Shown here piece by piece: positions 27,474 to 37,035 of a stretch of DNA of 64,000 bases. The stretch's first letter is position 1; the number at the start of each line of letters is the position of its first letter. Below the pieces are notes generated by a model, which saw only the letters and a program-made list of their open reading frames with translations, was not told the DNA's origin and ran no database searches. Source of the DNA: Kluyvera sp046569695 (GTDB taxonomy: Bacteria; Pseudomonadota; Gammaproteobacteria; Enterobacterales; Enterobacteriaceae); contig NZ_JBKHUI010000004.1 of NCBI RefSeq assembly GCF_046569695.1, positions 62,001 through 126,000 on the forward strand, written 5' to 3'. A program made the position numbers and the translations under genes.

Positions 27474-27500
27474 AAAACCCGGCATCAGCCGGGTTATTTA
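27474..27500 (+). terminator. Rho-independent terminator of artJ
   Basis: AACCCGGC, loop ATCA, GCCGGGTT, then ATTTATT. It can also serve rlmC from the other side. Confidence 0.8.
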
Positions 27501-27501
27501 T

Positions 27502-27534
27502 TGGTAGCCCGGCCAAGCGAAGCGCCGCCGGGAC
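27502..27534. repeat. REP-like unit between artJ and rlmC
   Basis: GTAGCCCGGC and GCCGGGAC arms around an AGCGAAGCGC core. It resembles the unit upstream of the YdhS-like gene. Confidence 0.55.
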
Positions 27535-27539
27535 TATCA

Positions 27540-28667
27540 CTATCTCCGCACCAACAGCGTCAACACCTCGTAATGCGCCGTGTGCGGGAACATATCAAAC
27601 AGCTGTACCTTCTCCACGCGATACCCTGTCAGATGCGCAAAATCCTTCGCCATGGTCTGCGCATTACAGCTGGAATAGATAATAAATTCCGGTGCCATCT
27701 CGCTTAAATAATCACACAACGCCTTACCAATACCGCGACGCGGTGGGTTAACCAGCACCAGCTGCGGAATATCGGCCTGAGCGGTAGCAAACTGCGTCGA
27801 ATCCAGCGCCTGAAAATGAAGCCTGTCCAGACCCAGCGCCGCCGCCGACTGCTTAGCACAGGCGATCGCTTCCGGCGCAATTTCGATGCCGGTCAGCGTC
27901 ATCTCCGGCGTAGCACAGTGCAGACCAAAACCGCCGACGCCACAGAACAGATCCCACATGTGGCTAACCGGCAGCGCCCTCACCCAGCCGCGTGCGGTCG
28001 CGTACAGTGCGCTCGCCACCGTTGGGTTGGTCTGGAAGAAACTCTGAGGACGAATCCACAGCGGCACGTCGTTAAAGTTTTCCGCCAGCGCCTGCTGCTC
28101 GGTAAAGAAGATTTCCTGCTCGCCTTCCATAATCGCCATATGCACCGGCTGAATATTGGCAGTAATCACCTTCAGCTGTGGTAGTTGCGCCTGTAACGAC
28201 GGCAGCGCCGCGCGAAGTTGGGCAAGCTTGGCTTCCGAGCGCAGCACGAAGCGCAGCATCATGCCGCCGTCGAGCTGGCTTTCGGTGAGCAGCAGATATT
28301 TCAGCTCGCCGCGCTTACGCGCCACGTTGTAGGGCGTTAAACCCGCACGGGCGATAAACGGCTTCAGTGCCGCAAAGACCGGGACAAACGAATCGGGATA
28401 AAGCGGGCAGTCGGTTAAGTCTTCCGGCGTACCATCGCGGTGCAGCATGCCGAGCAGCGGGCGTTCTACGCTACCGCTGACCACCATTTTGGCTTTATTA
28501 CGAAAACCCTGTTCCGGGCCAGATACCGGTGCGCACCAGGCGTTAACGGGAAAATCCGCCAACAAACTCTGGAGATCGGCCATTTTGGCCGCGAGTTGCT
28601 CGGCTATCGGCTGCTCAATCCACTGACAGGAACGGCAACGATGGGCATCATAAAGTGCGCACTGCAT
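27540..28667 (-). CDS. rlmC: RlmC, 23S rRNA (uracil-747 C5)-methyltransferase
   Basis: A 375-residue SAM-dependent RNA methyltransferase, the family's usual length. N-terminal cysteines (C3, C11, C14 and a later one in TDCPLYP) fit the RlmC/RlmD iron-sulphur cluster. The SAM domain has MWDLFCGVGGFGLHCA, the motif NPPRRGIG and the catalytic Cys in YSSCNAQT. It makes m5U747 in 23S rRNA. Confidence 0.96.
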   Translation of the reverse strand: MQCALYDAHRCRSCQWIEQPIAEQLAAKMADLQSLLADFPVNAWCAPVSGPEQGFRNKAKMVVSGSVERPLLGMLHRDGTPEDLTDCPLYPDSFVPVFAALKPFIARAGLTPYNVARKRGELKYLLLTESQLDGGMMLRFVLRSEAKLAQLRAALPSLQAQLPQLKVITANIQPVHMAIMEGEQEIFFTEQQALAENFNDVPLWIRPQSFFQTNPTVASALYATARGWVRALPVSHMWDLFCGVGGFGLHCATPEMTLTGIEIAPEAIACAKQSAAALGLDRLHFQALDSTQFATAQADIPQLVLVNPPRRGIGKALCDYLSEMAPEFIIYSSCNAQTMAKDFAHLTGYRVEKVQLFDMFPHTAHYEVLTLLVRR

Positions 28668-28709
28668 AAAAAGACCTTGAGAAAATCGGGGGCGTGGATT
28701 GTATCACCG

Positions 28710-29195
28710 TTATTGTAAGCGGAAAAATCGTCGGGAGGCTGCGGGCAGAAAAAGCAGGCATAAAACCAGCAGATCCGGCATTTTTTGCATTACCAGCGAG
28801 CGGAAGATCTCCCGCTTCGATTCGCCCGCGATGCTGAACAACTCAGGATAGCCATAGCCTAGCGAGGCCGCCCACAGATAGCTGGCCGCAATCACCTGCG
28901 TCAACAGATAGACCCAGCGCGCCCAGTTACGCCCTTTTACCAGCGAAAATGCGCAGCCTATCTCCACAAATACCAGCACCAGGCTGCTGAGAAAAACCAG
29001 CGTCAGCGTCCAGGTTTGTACACTGCGGTGAATAAACTCGCCAATACCATGCAGCCCGAGCAGGTTGATTATCATAATCAGGTCGAGACAGCGGATTAAA
29101 ATAATGGCGAGCGCCGCCACCTGCACCAAAGCAGGGACATTCAGACGAGCATGCGAACGGCTTCGAGTAAACAGATCCAATGTATTGCCTTCCAT
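28710..29195 (-). CDS. ybjO: YbjO, DUF2593 inner-membrane protein
   Basis: A 161-residue membrane protein with four or so hydrophobic segments, matching E. coli YbjO in position and size. No function is known. It lies 60 bp after potI on the same strand, so read-through from the pot operon is possible. Confidence 0.9.
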   Translation of the reverse strand: MEGNTLDLFTRSRSHARLNVPALVQVAALAIILIRCLDLIMIINLLGLHGIGEFIHRSVQTWTLTLVFLSSLVLVFVEIGCAFSLVKGRNWARWVYLLTQVIAASYLWAASLGYGYPELFSIAGESKREIFRSLVMQKMPDLLVLCLLFLPAASRRFFRLQ

Positions 29196-29255
29196 GAAAA
29201 CGATGCCGCGAACGTTCGCGGCATCGACTGCATATCCGTATCGATTTTAAGAGGA

Positions 29256-30101
29256 TTATCCGCGTCTTGCACGTTGGATATCGCGCACTCGCTGTTTTTC
29301 TGCGCGCGCCATCAGATACCAGGCGATAAATCCGACAATTCCGACCACGCCGAGGATAAGCGTCGCCAGGGCGTTAATCTCCGGATTCACCCCCATCCGC
29401 ACGCTGGAGAAGACCAGCATCGGCAGCGTTGTCGCACCCGGCCCCGACACAAAACTCGCGATGACCAGATCGTCGAGCGACAGCGTGAAGGCCAGCAGCC
29501 AGCCGGAGACCACGGCAGGCATGATCATCGGTAGCGTAATAATGAAAAAGACCTTCAGCGGTGTTGCACCGAGATCCATCGCCGCCTCTTCAATCGAACG
29601 GTCAAGTTCACGCAGGCGCGAGGAGATAACCACCGCCACGTAAGCCGTACAGAAGGTGACGTGCGCCAGCCAGATGGTCAGCATGCCACGGTCGGCAGGC
29701 CAGCCAATAGCATGACCCAGCGCCACAAACAGCAGCAGCAGCGACAGTCCGGTAATGACGTCCGGCATAACCAGCGGCGCCGTTATCATAAAGGCAAAGC
29801 CGGTGGACCCGCGGAAACGGCCAAAGCGCACCATCACCACGGCAGCAATGGTGCCGAGGATGGCCGCCATGGTTGCCGCGCAGGCCGCAATCGTCAAACT
29901 CAGCCCCACGGCGCTCATCATCGCATCATCGCGGAACAGTTCGCCGTACCAGCGCGTCGACCAGCCCGCCCAAACGGTGACCAGCTTCGAACTGTTAAAC
30001 GAGTAAACCACCAGCATCAGCATCGGCGCATAGAGGAAGGTAAAACCAATCACCAGGATCAGAATGCGCCACGGCGATCTTACGACAGGCAGGTTGTTCA
30101 T
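29256..30101 (-). CDS. potI: PotI, putrescine transporter permease
   Basis: A 281-residue inner-membrane permease with six helices. The EAA loop (EEAAMDLGATPLKVFFIITLP) lies near residue 185. It pairs with PotH and overlaps it by 4 bp. It is the last gene of potFGHI, the high-affinity putrescine importer. Confidence 0.97.
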   Translation of the reverse strand: MNNLPVVRSPWRILILVIGFTFLYAPMLMLVVYSFNSSKLVTVWAGWSTRWYGELFRDDAMMSAVGLSLTIAACAATMAAILGTIAAVVMVRFGRFRGSTGFAFMITAPLVMPDVITGLSLLLLFVALGHAIGWPADRGMLTIWLAHVTFCTAYVAVVISSRLRELDRSIEEAAMDLGATPLKVFFIITLPMIMPAVVSGWLLAFTLSLDDLVIASFVSGPGATTLPMLVFSSVRMGVNPEINALATLILGVVGIVGFIAWYLMARAEKQRVRDIQRARRG

Positions 30102-31051
30102 CCGTGGTCTCCTATCTGTTTTTGCTGATGCTTATGGAACCACATGATCGGCACGATCAGCAGCAATAGCATTACAATGGCCACCGCCGAAGCCACCGGC
30201 CAGTCGCGGTTGTTAAAGAACTCCTGCCACAGCACGCGGCCAATCATAATGCTGTCCGGGCCGCCGAGCAGTTCCGGGATCACAAACTCCCCGACCGCCG
30301 GGATAAATACCAGCATCGACCCGGCGATAATCCCGCCTTTAGTGAGCGGCACAATCACGCTGAAGAAGGTTTTCAGCGGGCGAGCGCCCAGGTCCAGCGA
30401 GGCTTCCACCAGCGAATAGTCGATGCGTGTCAGCGCGGTATAGATAGGCAGCACCATAAACGGCAGATAGGCATAGACAATACCGATATAGACCGCCAGG
30501 TTGGTGTGCAGAATCGTCAGCGGTTGATCGATAACGCCTAACCACATCAGAAAGTTATTCAGAATGCCGTTATTTTTCAGGATCCCCATCCACGCATAAA
30601 CGCGGATTAAGAACGAGGTCCACGATGGCAGGATCACCAACAGCAGCAGAATATTGCGCGTTGATGGTTTGCTGTGCGCTACCGCCCACGCCAATGGGTA
30701 ACCAAGCAGCAGACAACAGATCGTCGAGATCCCCGCCACCTGCAGCGATTGCAGATAGGCCTCAAAGTAGAGTGGATCGTCGGTGAGCTGCAGGAAATTA
30801 CCGAAGTTCAGCGCAATGGTGAGCTGACCGTCGGCCCACTCCATCAGATCGGTATACGGCGGGATCGCGCGCGCCATCTCCGCCAGGCTGATTTTGAAAA
30901 CAATCAGGAACGGCAGCAGAAACAGCAGGATCAGCCACACATACGGCATGGCGATAACCAGCTTGCGCCCGTGCTTCATATTGATGCGCGCCAGCCACAG
31001 GACGAAGCCGCCCGGTTTGCGCGAACGGGCCGGTGGTTCAAACGTACTCAT
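30098..31051 (-). CDS. potH: PotH, putrescine transporter permease
   Basis: A 317-residue permease with an N-terminal cytoplasmic tail and six helices. The EAA loop EASLDLGARPLKTFFSVIVP is present. It starts 9 bp after potG and overlaps potI by 4 bp, so the three are translationally linked. Confidence 0.97.
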   Translation of the reverse strand: MSTFEPPARSRKPGGFVLWLARINMKHGRKLVIAMPYVWLILLFLLPFLIVFKISLAEMARAIPPYTDLMEWADGQLTIALNFGNFLQLTDDPLYFEAYLQSLQVAGISTICCLLLGYPLAWAVAHSKPSTRNILLLLVILPSWTSFLIRVYAWMGILKNNGILNNFLMWLGVIDQPLTILHTNLAVYIGIVYAYLPFMVLPIYTALTRIDYSLVEASLDLGARPLKTFFSVIVPLTKGGIIAGSMLVFIPAVGEFVIPELLGGPDSIMIGRVLWQEFFNNRDWPVASAVAIVMLLLLIVPIMWFHKHQQKQIGDHG

Positions 31052-31060
31052 AGCCCCTCC

Positions 31061-32194
31061 TTAAACCGTCAACACCACGCAGCTATCGGCATCCCAGCAC
31101 AGACGCACCTCGTCACCCCAGGTTGGTAATCCTTTCTGATAGCGATGGGCGTTCTGCAACTGGGCGCTGATCATCTGCCCGCTTTTGAGCCGCACGTGGT
31201 AAATGGAGAGATCGCCCAGATAGGCAATATGCACCACTTCGCCGACGGCAAAGTTATAACCGTCCGCAGGCGGCTCTTCGCAGAGCATGATTTTTTCCGG
31301 GCGCAGCGCAACGTACACCGGCACGTTATCGACCACCGAGGCGTCCGGATCCACTTTCAGCGGGTGAACCAGTCCCGGAGAGTCAATCACCAGGCCATCG
31401 TCCTCGCGCGACTTCAGCAGTCCCTCGAAAACGTTGACCGAGCCGATAAACTCGGCGCTGTAGCGCGTGGTCGGGTGCTCGTAAATCTCTTCCGGCTCGC
31501 CAATCTGCACGAACTTACCGCGGTTCATAATGGCGATACGCCCGGCCATGGTCATCGCCTCTTCCTGGTCGTGGGTCACCATCACGCAGGTCACGCCGAC
31601 GCGTTCCAGAATATCGACCACTTCCAGCTGCATGCGGTCACGCAGTTTTTTATCCAGCGCACCCATCGGTTCATCCAGCAACAGCAGTTTCGGGCGTTTC
31701 GCCAGGCTGCGTGCCAACGCCACACGCTGACGCTGACCGCCGGAAAGCTGGTGCGGTTTGCGCCTGGCAAATTCCTGCATGTGCACCAGCGCCAGCATCT
31801 CGGCAACGCGAGCGGTAATTTCCGCTTTCGGCAGCTTGTCCTGCTTGAGGCCGAAAGCGATGTTCTGCTCCACGGTCATATGCGGGAACAGCGCGTAGGA
31901 CTGGAACATCATGTTGATCGGGCGCAGATAAGGCGGCACGTGCGCCAGGTCCACGCCGTCCAGCATAATCTGCCCGGCGGTGGGTTGTTCAAAGCCCGCC
32001 AGCATACGCAACAGGGTCGACTTTCCGCAGCCGGAAGCCCCTAACAGCGCAAAAATTTCGCCTTTATAGATGGTGAGGTTAACGTCGTCTACGGCGTGCT
32101 GGCCGTCGAAGGATTTGGTCAGATTACGGATTTCCAGCAGCGGGGTGAGCGCTTTGCGGATTTTCGCCTGTGGGCGGGGAATAGCGTCGTTCAA
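31061..32194 (-). CDS. potG: PotG, putrescine transporter ATPase
   Basis: A 377-residue ABC ATPase with Walker A GASGCGKST, signature LSGGQRQR, Walker B LLLLDEPMGALD and a C-terminal TOBE domain from about residue 285. No ATG fits; the TTG at 32194 (LNDAIPRPQ) with GGAGAG nine bases upstream gives exactly the E. coli length. Another TTG six codons upstream lacks a ribosome site. Confidence 0.94.
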   Translation of the reverse strand: MNDAIPRPQAKIRKALTPLLEIRNLTKSFDGQHAVDDVNLTIYKGEIFALLGASGCGKSTLLRMLAGFEQPTAGQIMLDGVDLAHVPPYLRPINMMFQSYALFPHMTVEQNIAFGLKQDKLPKAEITARVAEMLALVHMQEFARRKPHQLSGGQRQRVALARSLAKRPKLLLLDEPMGALDKKLRDRMQLEVVDILERVGVTCVMVTHDQEEAMTMAGRIAIMNRGKFVQIGEPEEIYEHPTTRYSAEFIGSVNVFEGLLKSREDDGLVIDSPGLVHPLKVDPDASVVDNVPVYVALRPEKIMLCEEPPADGYNFAVGEVVHIAYLGDLSIYHVRLKSGQMISAQLQNAHRYQKGLPTWGDEVRLCWDADSCVVLTV

Positions 32195-32335
32195 TCTGGT
32201 GCTCTCCGGCAAAATACAAATATCGATATGACCCGGTTGTCATATCAACCCCTGGACACCGACCACCCGGCCGGTGTCCAGATTGGGGCAGATGCACTGC
32301 CCCGGTGCAGGCTTATCACGTTATGGGTGATTGAT

Positions 32336-33448
32336 TTATTTACCGCTTTTCACTTTGGTCCATGCGCGCGTTCTCACACGGTCAATTTTTGGATCCTGAA
32401 CTTTCAGTGTAAACAGCTTGGCGAACACATCTGCCGGCGGGTAAATCGCCGGATTATCGCGAATTTCGGCGCTGACCAGCGGCGTGGAAGCCTTGTTGCC
32501 ATTCGCGTAGAACACATGGTCACTGATGTGCGCAATCACGTCCGGGCGCATCAGATAGTTAAGGAACTGGTAGGCTTCGTCTTTATTCTTCGCATCAGCA
32601 GGCATCGCGAAGACATCGAAGAACGCCAGCGCGCCCTCTTTCGGAATGAAGTAAGAAACATTCACGCCGTTTTTCGCTTCTTTCGCACGGTTTGCCGCCT
32701 GCCAGACGTCACCCGCCCAACCGATGGCCACACAGATATCACCGTTTGCCAGGTCGTTAATATACTGAGAAGAGTGGAAGTAGCGAATGTTAGGACGCAG
32801 TTTCAGCAGCAGATCGGTCGCCGGGCCGGTGTAGTCATCGGCCTTGGTGCTGTTGGGATCTTTGCCTAAGTAGTTAAGCACGGTGGCAAAGATTTCTTCT
32901 GGCGCATCAAGGAAGGAGACACCGCAGCTTTTCAGTTTCTCCAGGTTTTCCGGCTTCATCACCAGATCCCAGCTGTTCAGCGGTACATCTTTGCCCAGCA
33001 CGGCTTTGACTTTGTCAACGTTGTAGCCGATACCGGTCGTCGCCCACAGATAAGGCATCGCGTACTTGTTGTCCGGGTCGTGTTTAGCCACCAGCTTGAG
33101 CACGTCCGGGTCGAGGTTTTTCCAGTTTGGCAGCTTGCTCTTATCGAGCGGCTGGAACACACCGGCGGTGAGCTGACGTTCGAGGAAGCTTGCTGACGGC
33201 ACCACCAGGTCAAAACCGGTGCTGCCCGCCATCAGTTTGCCTTCCAACACTTCGTTGGAGTCAAACACGTCATAGACGACTTTAATCCCAGTCTCTTTCT
33301 CAAAATTCGCCACGGTGTCCGGCGCGATATAATCAGACCAGTTATAGATATGCAGCGTTTTTTGTTCCGCAGCGAGCACGCTTGCCGAGGCGGCCATCAG
33401 CACCCCCGTCACCAGACCTGTTAACCATTTTTTATTTAAGGCGGCCAT
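32336..33448 (-). CDS. potF: PotF, periplasmic putrescine-binding protein
   Basis: A 370-residue spermidine/putrescine-binding protein with a signal peptide (cleavage after ASASVLA, about residue 26). The mature part begins EQKTLHIYNWSDYI. It delivers putrescine to PotHI. It is the first gene of the operon, with a 141-bp gap to potG that may hold a processing hairpin or a second promoter. Confidence 0.97.
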   Translation of the reverse strand: MAALNKKWLTGLVTGVLMAASASVLAAEQKTLHIYNWSDYIAPDTVANFEKETGIKVVYDVFDSNEVLEGKLMAGSTGFDLVVPSASFLERQLTAGVFQPLDKSKLPNWKNLDPDVLKLVAKHDPDNKYAMPYLWATTGIGYNVDKVKAVLGKDVPLNSWDLVMKPENLEKLKSCGVSFLDAPEEIFATVLNYLGKDPNSTKADDYTGPATDLLLKLRPNIRYFHSSQYINDLANGDICVAIGWAGDVWQAANRAKEAKNGVNVSYFIPKEGALAFFDVFAMPADAKNKDEAYQFLNYLMRPDVIAHISDHVFYANGNKASTPLVSAEIRDNPAIYPPADVFAKLFTLKVQDPKIDRVRTRAWTKVKSGK

Positions 33449-33853
33449 ATCTCTTATCCTTCTCGTCGTCCGTTAACAAACGGACTAAATATACGCAATT
33501 TAGAGTATGCAAAAATCATGCATATTTTTTCGTACTGCATGAAAGAGAAGAGAACGGGCTCCCCTGCAGTCATTGCTCGCTTTATCAATGCAAGAACCTC
33601 GCCAACAAGGGATATTGCCAGCAATAAATGAGGGGGCATCGATATGTCGCAAGAATAACTGTAGCCCGGACTGGAGGCTATAGGTCAGCGTAAAAAACGC
33701 CTTTTATCAATTTTTTATGCAAGATCACTCTATCTGATAAGCCAAAAGGGGCAATCAGGTAGTGAATGAATCTTTAAAAATAGGTTAAATGCAGAATAAA
33801 AGCAGGTAATACGCAGCCACTATGGCAGTGACTGCGCTATTTGACGGGGATGA
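33449..33853. other. Intergenic region upstream of potF and downstream of ybjN
   Basis: About 405 bp, AT-rich. It must hold the potFGHI promoter. I saw no clear sigma-54 -24/-12 pair and no clear operator. A short hairpin GCGT-A6-ACGC is at about 33690-33704. No small gene is supported. Confidence 0.4.
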
Positions 33854-34333
33854 TCAGTGAAGAAAATGGTATTGGATATCTTCCGGCGGCTGCTCTTCGT
33901 CTTCTGGCTTATAGAGCAGTTGATGCGCGTTGGCCTCGAGGATCACCATCGAGACCTGCTCTTCGCTCTGGGTTACAAAAGCGGCGAACTGTTCGAAGGT
34001 CACCCCCACGCCTGCGGATAAAGACTGGCAAACCACCAGCTTTGGCAGATTATCATCCTGCATGTCGAGAAACGCCTTAACCGTCAGCGAACTGGCGTTA
34101 ATGGCGGAGAGATCGGCGCCCAGCGCCAGCAGCGCGGATGGCTTGACCTCGGCCAGCGCCGAGAACAGCACGACGTTATCGATGAGATCAATTTTGGCAT
34201 CGAAGACGCCTTCAAAATTTTGCATATGCGGCAGGTGCAGCGCCTGACAGGTGTCGCACTCAAAAAAGTTCATGCCCATTTCGTCGAGCCACTGACGTAA
34301 CGTATCCAGACTCGGGACGACGAGAGAATCCAT
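33854..34333 (-). CDS. ybjN: YbjN, conserved sensory/motility-linked protein
   Basis: A 159-residue member of the YbjN family (DUF1790). In E. coli, altered YbjN levels affect motility, fimbriation and stress resistance, and it suppresses some temperature-sensitive mutants. The conserved blocks FFECDTCQALHLPHMQNF and NASSLTVKAFLDMQDDNLPKL are almost identical to E. coli, while the C-terminal tail diverges. It follows rimK after 128 bp. Confidence 0.95.
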   Translation of the reverse strand: MDSLVVPSLDTLRQWLDEMGMNFFECDTCQALHLPHMQNFEGVFDAKIDLIDNVVLFSALAEVKPSALLALGADLSAINASSLTVKAFLDMQDDNLPKLVVCQSLSAGVGVTFEQFAAFVTQSEEQVSMVILEANAHQLLYKPEDEEQPPEDIQYHFLH

Positions 34334-34461
34334 ATTGCCTATGACCTCATGCGGTAAAGTAAAACATTCCAGACCAACAAATAACCGGGCAGCAGCCCGG
34401 TATAAGTACGAGAGTAACGCATAGCTTACGCAAAAAAGGCGTCACATACCATGAAAGCGCA

Positions 34462-35364
34462 CTATCCGCCGATTTTCAGACAAAATCCGGGGTGTGCCTG
34501 ACGTTCGATCCACTCGATCATTTTTCCGGCGATATCGATGCCGGTAGTGGTCTCCACCCCTTCCAGACCCGGCGATGCATTGACTTCCATCACCAGCGGG
34601 CCGCGGTTGGCGCGCAGAATATCCACGCCCGCGACATCCAGGCCGAGGGTTTGCGCGGCCTTAATGGCAATCGCTCGTTCAGCCGGAGTAATCTCAGCAA
34701 CCTTCGCCACGCCACCGCGGTGGAGGTTAGAACGGAAATCGCCTGATTTTGCCCGCCGTTCAATCGATGCCACCACTTCATTGCCCACCACCAGGCAGCG
34801 AATGTCGCACCCTTTCGCCTCTTCGATATATTCCTGCACCAGGATATGCGCATTCAGCCCGCGAAACGCGTCAATCACGCTTTCCGCCGCCTGCCGCGTT
34901 TCGGCAAGCACCACGCCGATTCCCTGCGTACCCTCCACCAGCTTAACCACCAACGGCGCGCCGCCCACCATGTCGATAAGATCGCTGGTATCGTCCGGTG
35001 AATGGGCGATACCGGTGACCGGCAGATCAATACCCTGACGCGCCAGCAGTTGCAGCGAACGCAGCTTGTCGCGGGCGCGGGTAATCGCTACCGATTCGTT
35101 GAGCGGGTAGCTGCCCAGCATCTCGAACTGGCGCAACGTTGCCATGCCGTAGTAGGTAATCGCCGAGCCAATCCGTGGGATCACCGCGTCGTAGTGCGGC
35201 AACTGCCGACCTTTATAGTGTATCGACGAGGCCGCCGGGTCGACGTTCATATAGCAGGATAGTGGGTCGAGCACTTCAACAATATGGCCGCGGCGCTGGG
35301 CGGCTTCGCGCAGACGCTTACACGAAAAGAGCGTTCCATCCCGGGACAATATGGCGATTTTCAC
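34462..35364 (-). CDS. rimK: RimK, ribosomal protein S6 glutamate ligase
   Basis: A 300-residue ATP-grasp ligase with the E. coli length. It adds glutamate residues to the C-terminus of ribosomal protein S6 and can make poly-glutamate. ATP-grasp blocks are LVVKLVEGTQGIGV, LVQEYIEEAKGCDIR and the metal-binding end MEVNASPGLEGVE. It belongs to the ybjC-nfsA-rimK-ybjN group, although a 177-bp gap with REP units separates it from nfsA. Confidence 0.97.
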   Translation of the reverse strand: MKIAILSRDGTLFSCKRLREAAQRRGHIVEVLDPLSCYMNVDPAASSIHYKGRQLPHYDAVIPRIGSAITYYGMATLRQFEMLGSYPLNESVAITRARDKLRSLQLLARQGIDLPVTGIAHSPDDTSDLIDMVGGAPLVVKLVEGTQGIGVVLAETRQAAESVIDAFRGLNAHILVQEYIEEAKGCDIRCLVVGNEVVASIERRAKSGDFRSNLHRGGVAKVAEITPAERAIAIKAAQTLGLDVAGVDILRANRGPLVMEVNASPGLEGVETTTGIDIAGKMIEWIERQAHPGFCLKIGG

Positions 35365-35463
35365 CCTTTACCTCTCCAAAAAAGCCGCTAAAAAAAATCG
35401 GCGTATCATACGCTTTTCACATCCGCAGAGGGTTGAGCCCCGGCACAGATTCACGCATTTGCA

Positions 35464-35536
35464 GCGCCGGGTGGCAGTACGCTTACCCGGCCTACAGCCC
35501 AATTCCCTAGGCCCGATAACCGAAGCACCATCGGGC
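35464..35536. repeat. Pair of REP-like palindromes between rimK and nfsA
   Basis: Unit 1 (35464-35495) has GCCGGG and CCCGGC arms with a GCCTAC tail. Unit 2 (35511-35536) has GCCCGAT and ATCGGGC arms. They sit within an operon, where REPs may stabilise the upstream nfsA message. Confidence 0.65.
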
Positions 35537-35541
35537 ATTAA

Positions 35542-36264
35542 TCAGCGAGTAGCAAACCCCTGCTGATGTAGATAATCAAGAATAAACGGGCGGCTCTCTT
35601 TGATGAGCGTGCGGCGAATATGGTCGCTCCAGGTATCGCGGCGCGCGTTGGTGCTGCGCGATAAATAGTACTGGGCAAGTTCTTCGTCGTACTGCGCCAG
35701 TACTTCGGGGTCCATCGGCTGGTAGTGATTTTCATGCACCACCAGCGCGGCCGGCAGGCGCGGCTTGAGATCCGGATGGCTGGCAGGCCAGCCAAGGCAC
35801 AGACCAAACAGCGGCAGCACGTGTTTTGGCAGCTTCAGCAGTTCCGTCACCTGCGCAATATTATTACGCAGGCCGCCAATATAGACGCCGCCTAATCCCA
35901 GCGATTCCGCTGCGGTCAGCGCATTTTGCGCCATCAGTGAAGTATCCACCACGCCGAGCAGCAGTTGTTCCGCCAGCCCCAGCTGTGCCTCAGGGCAAAT
36001 CTGCAGATGGCGGTTAAAGTCGGCGCAAAAGACCCAAAACTCCGCCGCCTTTGCGACATGTTCCTGGCCGCCAGTCAGCGTGACCAGCTGTTCACGCATA
36101 GCGCTGTCGGTGATACGGATAATCGAGCTGCACTGTAAAAAGCTGGAGCTGGAGGTCGCCTGGGCGCTAGCGATAATCGCGCTGCGCTGTTCGTTGCTTA
36201 TCGGCTCGCCGGTAAAATGACGAATAGAGCGATGGTTAAGCAGAACCTCAATGGTCGGAGTCAT
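35542..36264 (-). CDS. nfsA: NfsA, oxygen-insensitive NADPH nitroreductase
   Basis: A 240-residue FMN flavoprotein of the E. coli length. It reduces nitroaromatics and quinones by two-electron transfer with NADPH. The FMN site residues lie in NHRSIRHFTGEPI at the start and YIGGLRNN near residue 130. Its start overlaps the ybjC end by 17 bp, so the two are co-expressed, as in E. coli where SoxRS/MarA induce them. Confidence 0.96.
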   Translation of the reverse strand: MTPTIEVLLNHRSIRHFTGEPISNEQRSAIIASAQATSSSSFLQCSSIIRITDSAMREQLVTLTGGQEHVAKAAEFWVFCADFNRHLQICPEAQLGLAEQLLLGVVDTSLMAQNALTAAESLGLGGVYIGGLRNNIAQVTELLKLPKHVLPLFGLCLGWPASHPDLKPRLPAALVVHENHYQPMDPEVLAQYDEELAQYYLSRSTNARRDTWSDHIRRTLIKESRPFILDYLHQQGFATR

Positions 36265-36526
36265 CTTTTTTTTCCTTGTCTCGCGGCAGGTTAGGGTTCA
36301 TCAGCTGTGGAGCAACGGCGCGGGCAATTCCCCAAAAGAGGACGCCCGCTGCGGGCAGCATCAGCGCAATACCGATAAAAATCATCACCACCGCCGCCAG
36401 CTGGCTGGCAAACGGAGCGGGCAGCGTGATGTACTGATTGAGCGATAGCCACGCCACCGCCAGCACGATCATGCCGACCGTCTCCAGAATTAAAACGCTT
36501 TTCGGTAGTGCTCCGAGCGAACGCAT
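36248..36526 (-). CDS. ybjC: YbjC, small inner-membrane protein
   Basis: A 92-residue protein with two hydrophobic segments (about 10-30 and 37-70) and a charged C-terminal tail. Function unknown. It is the promoter-proximal gene of the nfsA operon; its last 17 bp overlap nfsA. Confidence 0.9.
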   Translation of the reverse strand: MRSLGALPKSVLILETVGMIVLAVAWLSLNQYITLPAPFASQLAAVVMIFIGIALMLPAAGVLFWGIARAVAPQLMNPNLPRDKEKKDDSDH

Positions 36527-36736
36527 GCTGCTTCTCCTGTGAACCCTTCGCGTATTTTGATAGCCAATTGATGACGATTATAACGGTATGCGGATGAAAA
36601 ATAATTAGCGAGACATAGCCAGAATGAATCAGAGTAACAGGTAGAACCTTCTTTCCCCGCAGCGCTTCGCGCGGCATGATAAGCGCCATTCGCCGACAGG
36701 CACGTTGATTATTCCGCTCGTTTGAGGAGAGACATT

Positions 36737-37000
36737 ATGTTTACCGTAATTTTTGGTCGTCCAGGCTGCCCTTACTGCGTTCGTGCAAAAGAGCTGGCGG
36801 AAAAGCTGACCCAGGAGCGTGATGATTTCAACTACCGCTACGTAGACATCCACGCGGAAGGCATCACTAAAGCCGATTTGGAAAAAACCGTCGGTAAGCC
36901 GGTTGAAACCGTACCGCAGATTTTTGTCGATCAGAAACACATTGGCGGGTGCACAGACTTTGAAGCCTGGGCGAAAGAGAATCTCGGCCTGTTTGCCTGA
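36737..37000 (+). CDS. grxA: GrxA, glutaredoxin 1
   Basis: An 87-residue dithiol glutaredoxin with the active site CPYC (C11, C14) and the glutathione-binding motif TVPQIF. It reduces disulfides, including ribonucleotide reductase, with glutathione. The ATG at 36737 follows GAGGAGAGAC; a TTG five codons earlier is in frame but not needed. In E. coli it is OxyR-activated, though I could not pick out a convincing OxyR site here. Confidence 0.96.
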   Translation: MFTVIFGRPGCPYCVRAKELAEKLTQERDDFNYRYVDIHAEGITKADLEKTVGKPVETVPQIFVDQKHIGGCTDFEAWAKENLGLFA

Positions 37001-37002
37001 TA

Positions 37003-37035
37003 ACACAATCAACGCCCGCTCTTAAAGCGGGCGTT
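37003..37035. terminator. Bidirectional terminator between grxA and ybjM
   Basis: ACGCCCGCT, loop CTTA, AAGCGGGCGT followed by TTGTTTT. It serves grxA and overlaps the ybjM stop. Confidence 0.75.

Noticed and set aside
31145..32044. Long open frame (about 300 codons) antisense to potG
   Set aside because: It mirrors the codon structure of a strongly conserved ABC ATPase, has no ribosome site or recognisable domain, and is His/Arg-rich like typical antisense frames.
36527..36736. OxyR or SoxS/MarA operator between ybjC and grxA
   Set aside because: Expected from E. coli, but I found only weak partial matches (ATAG near 36560) and cannot place a site.
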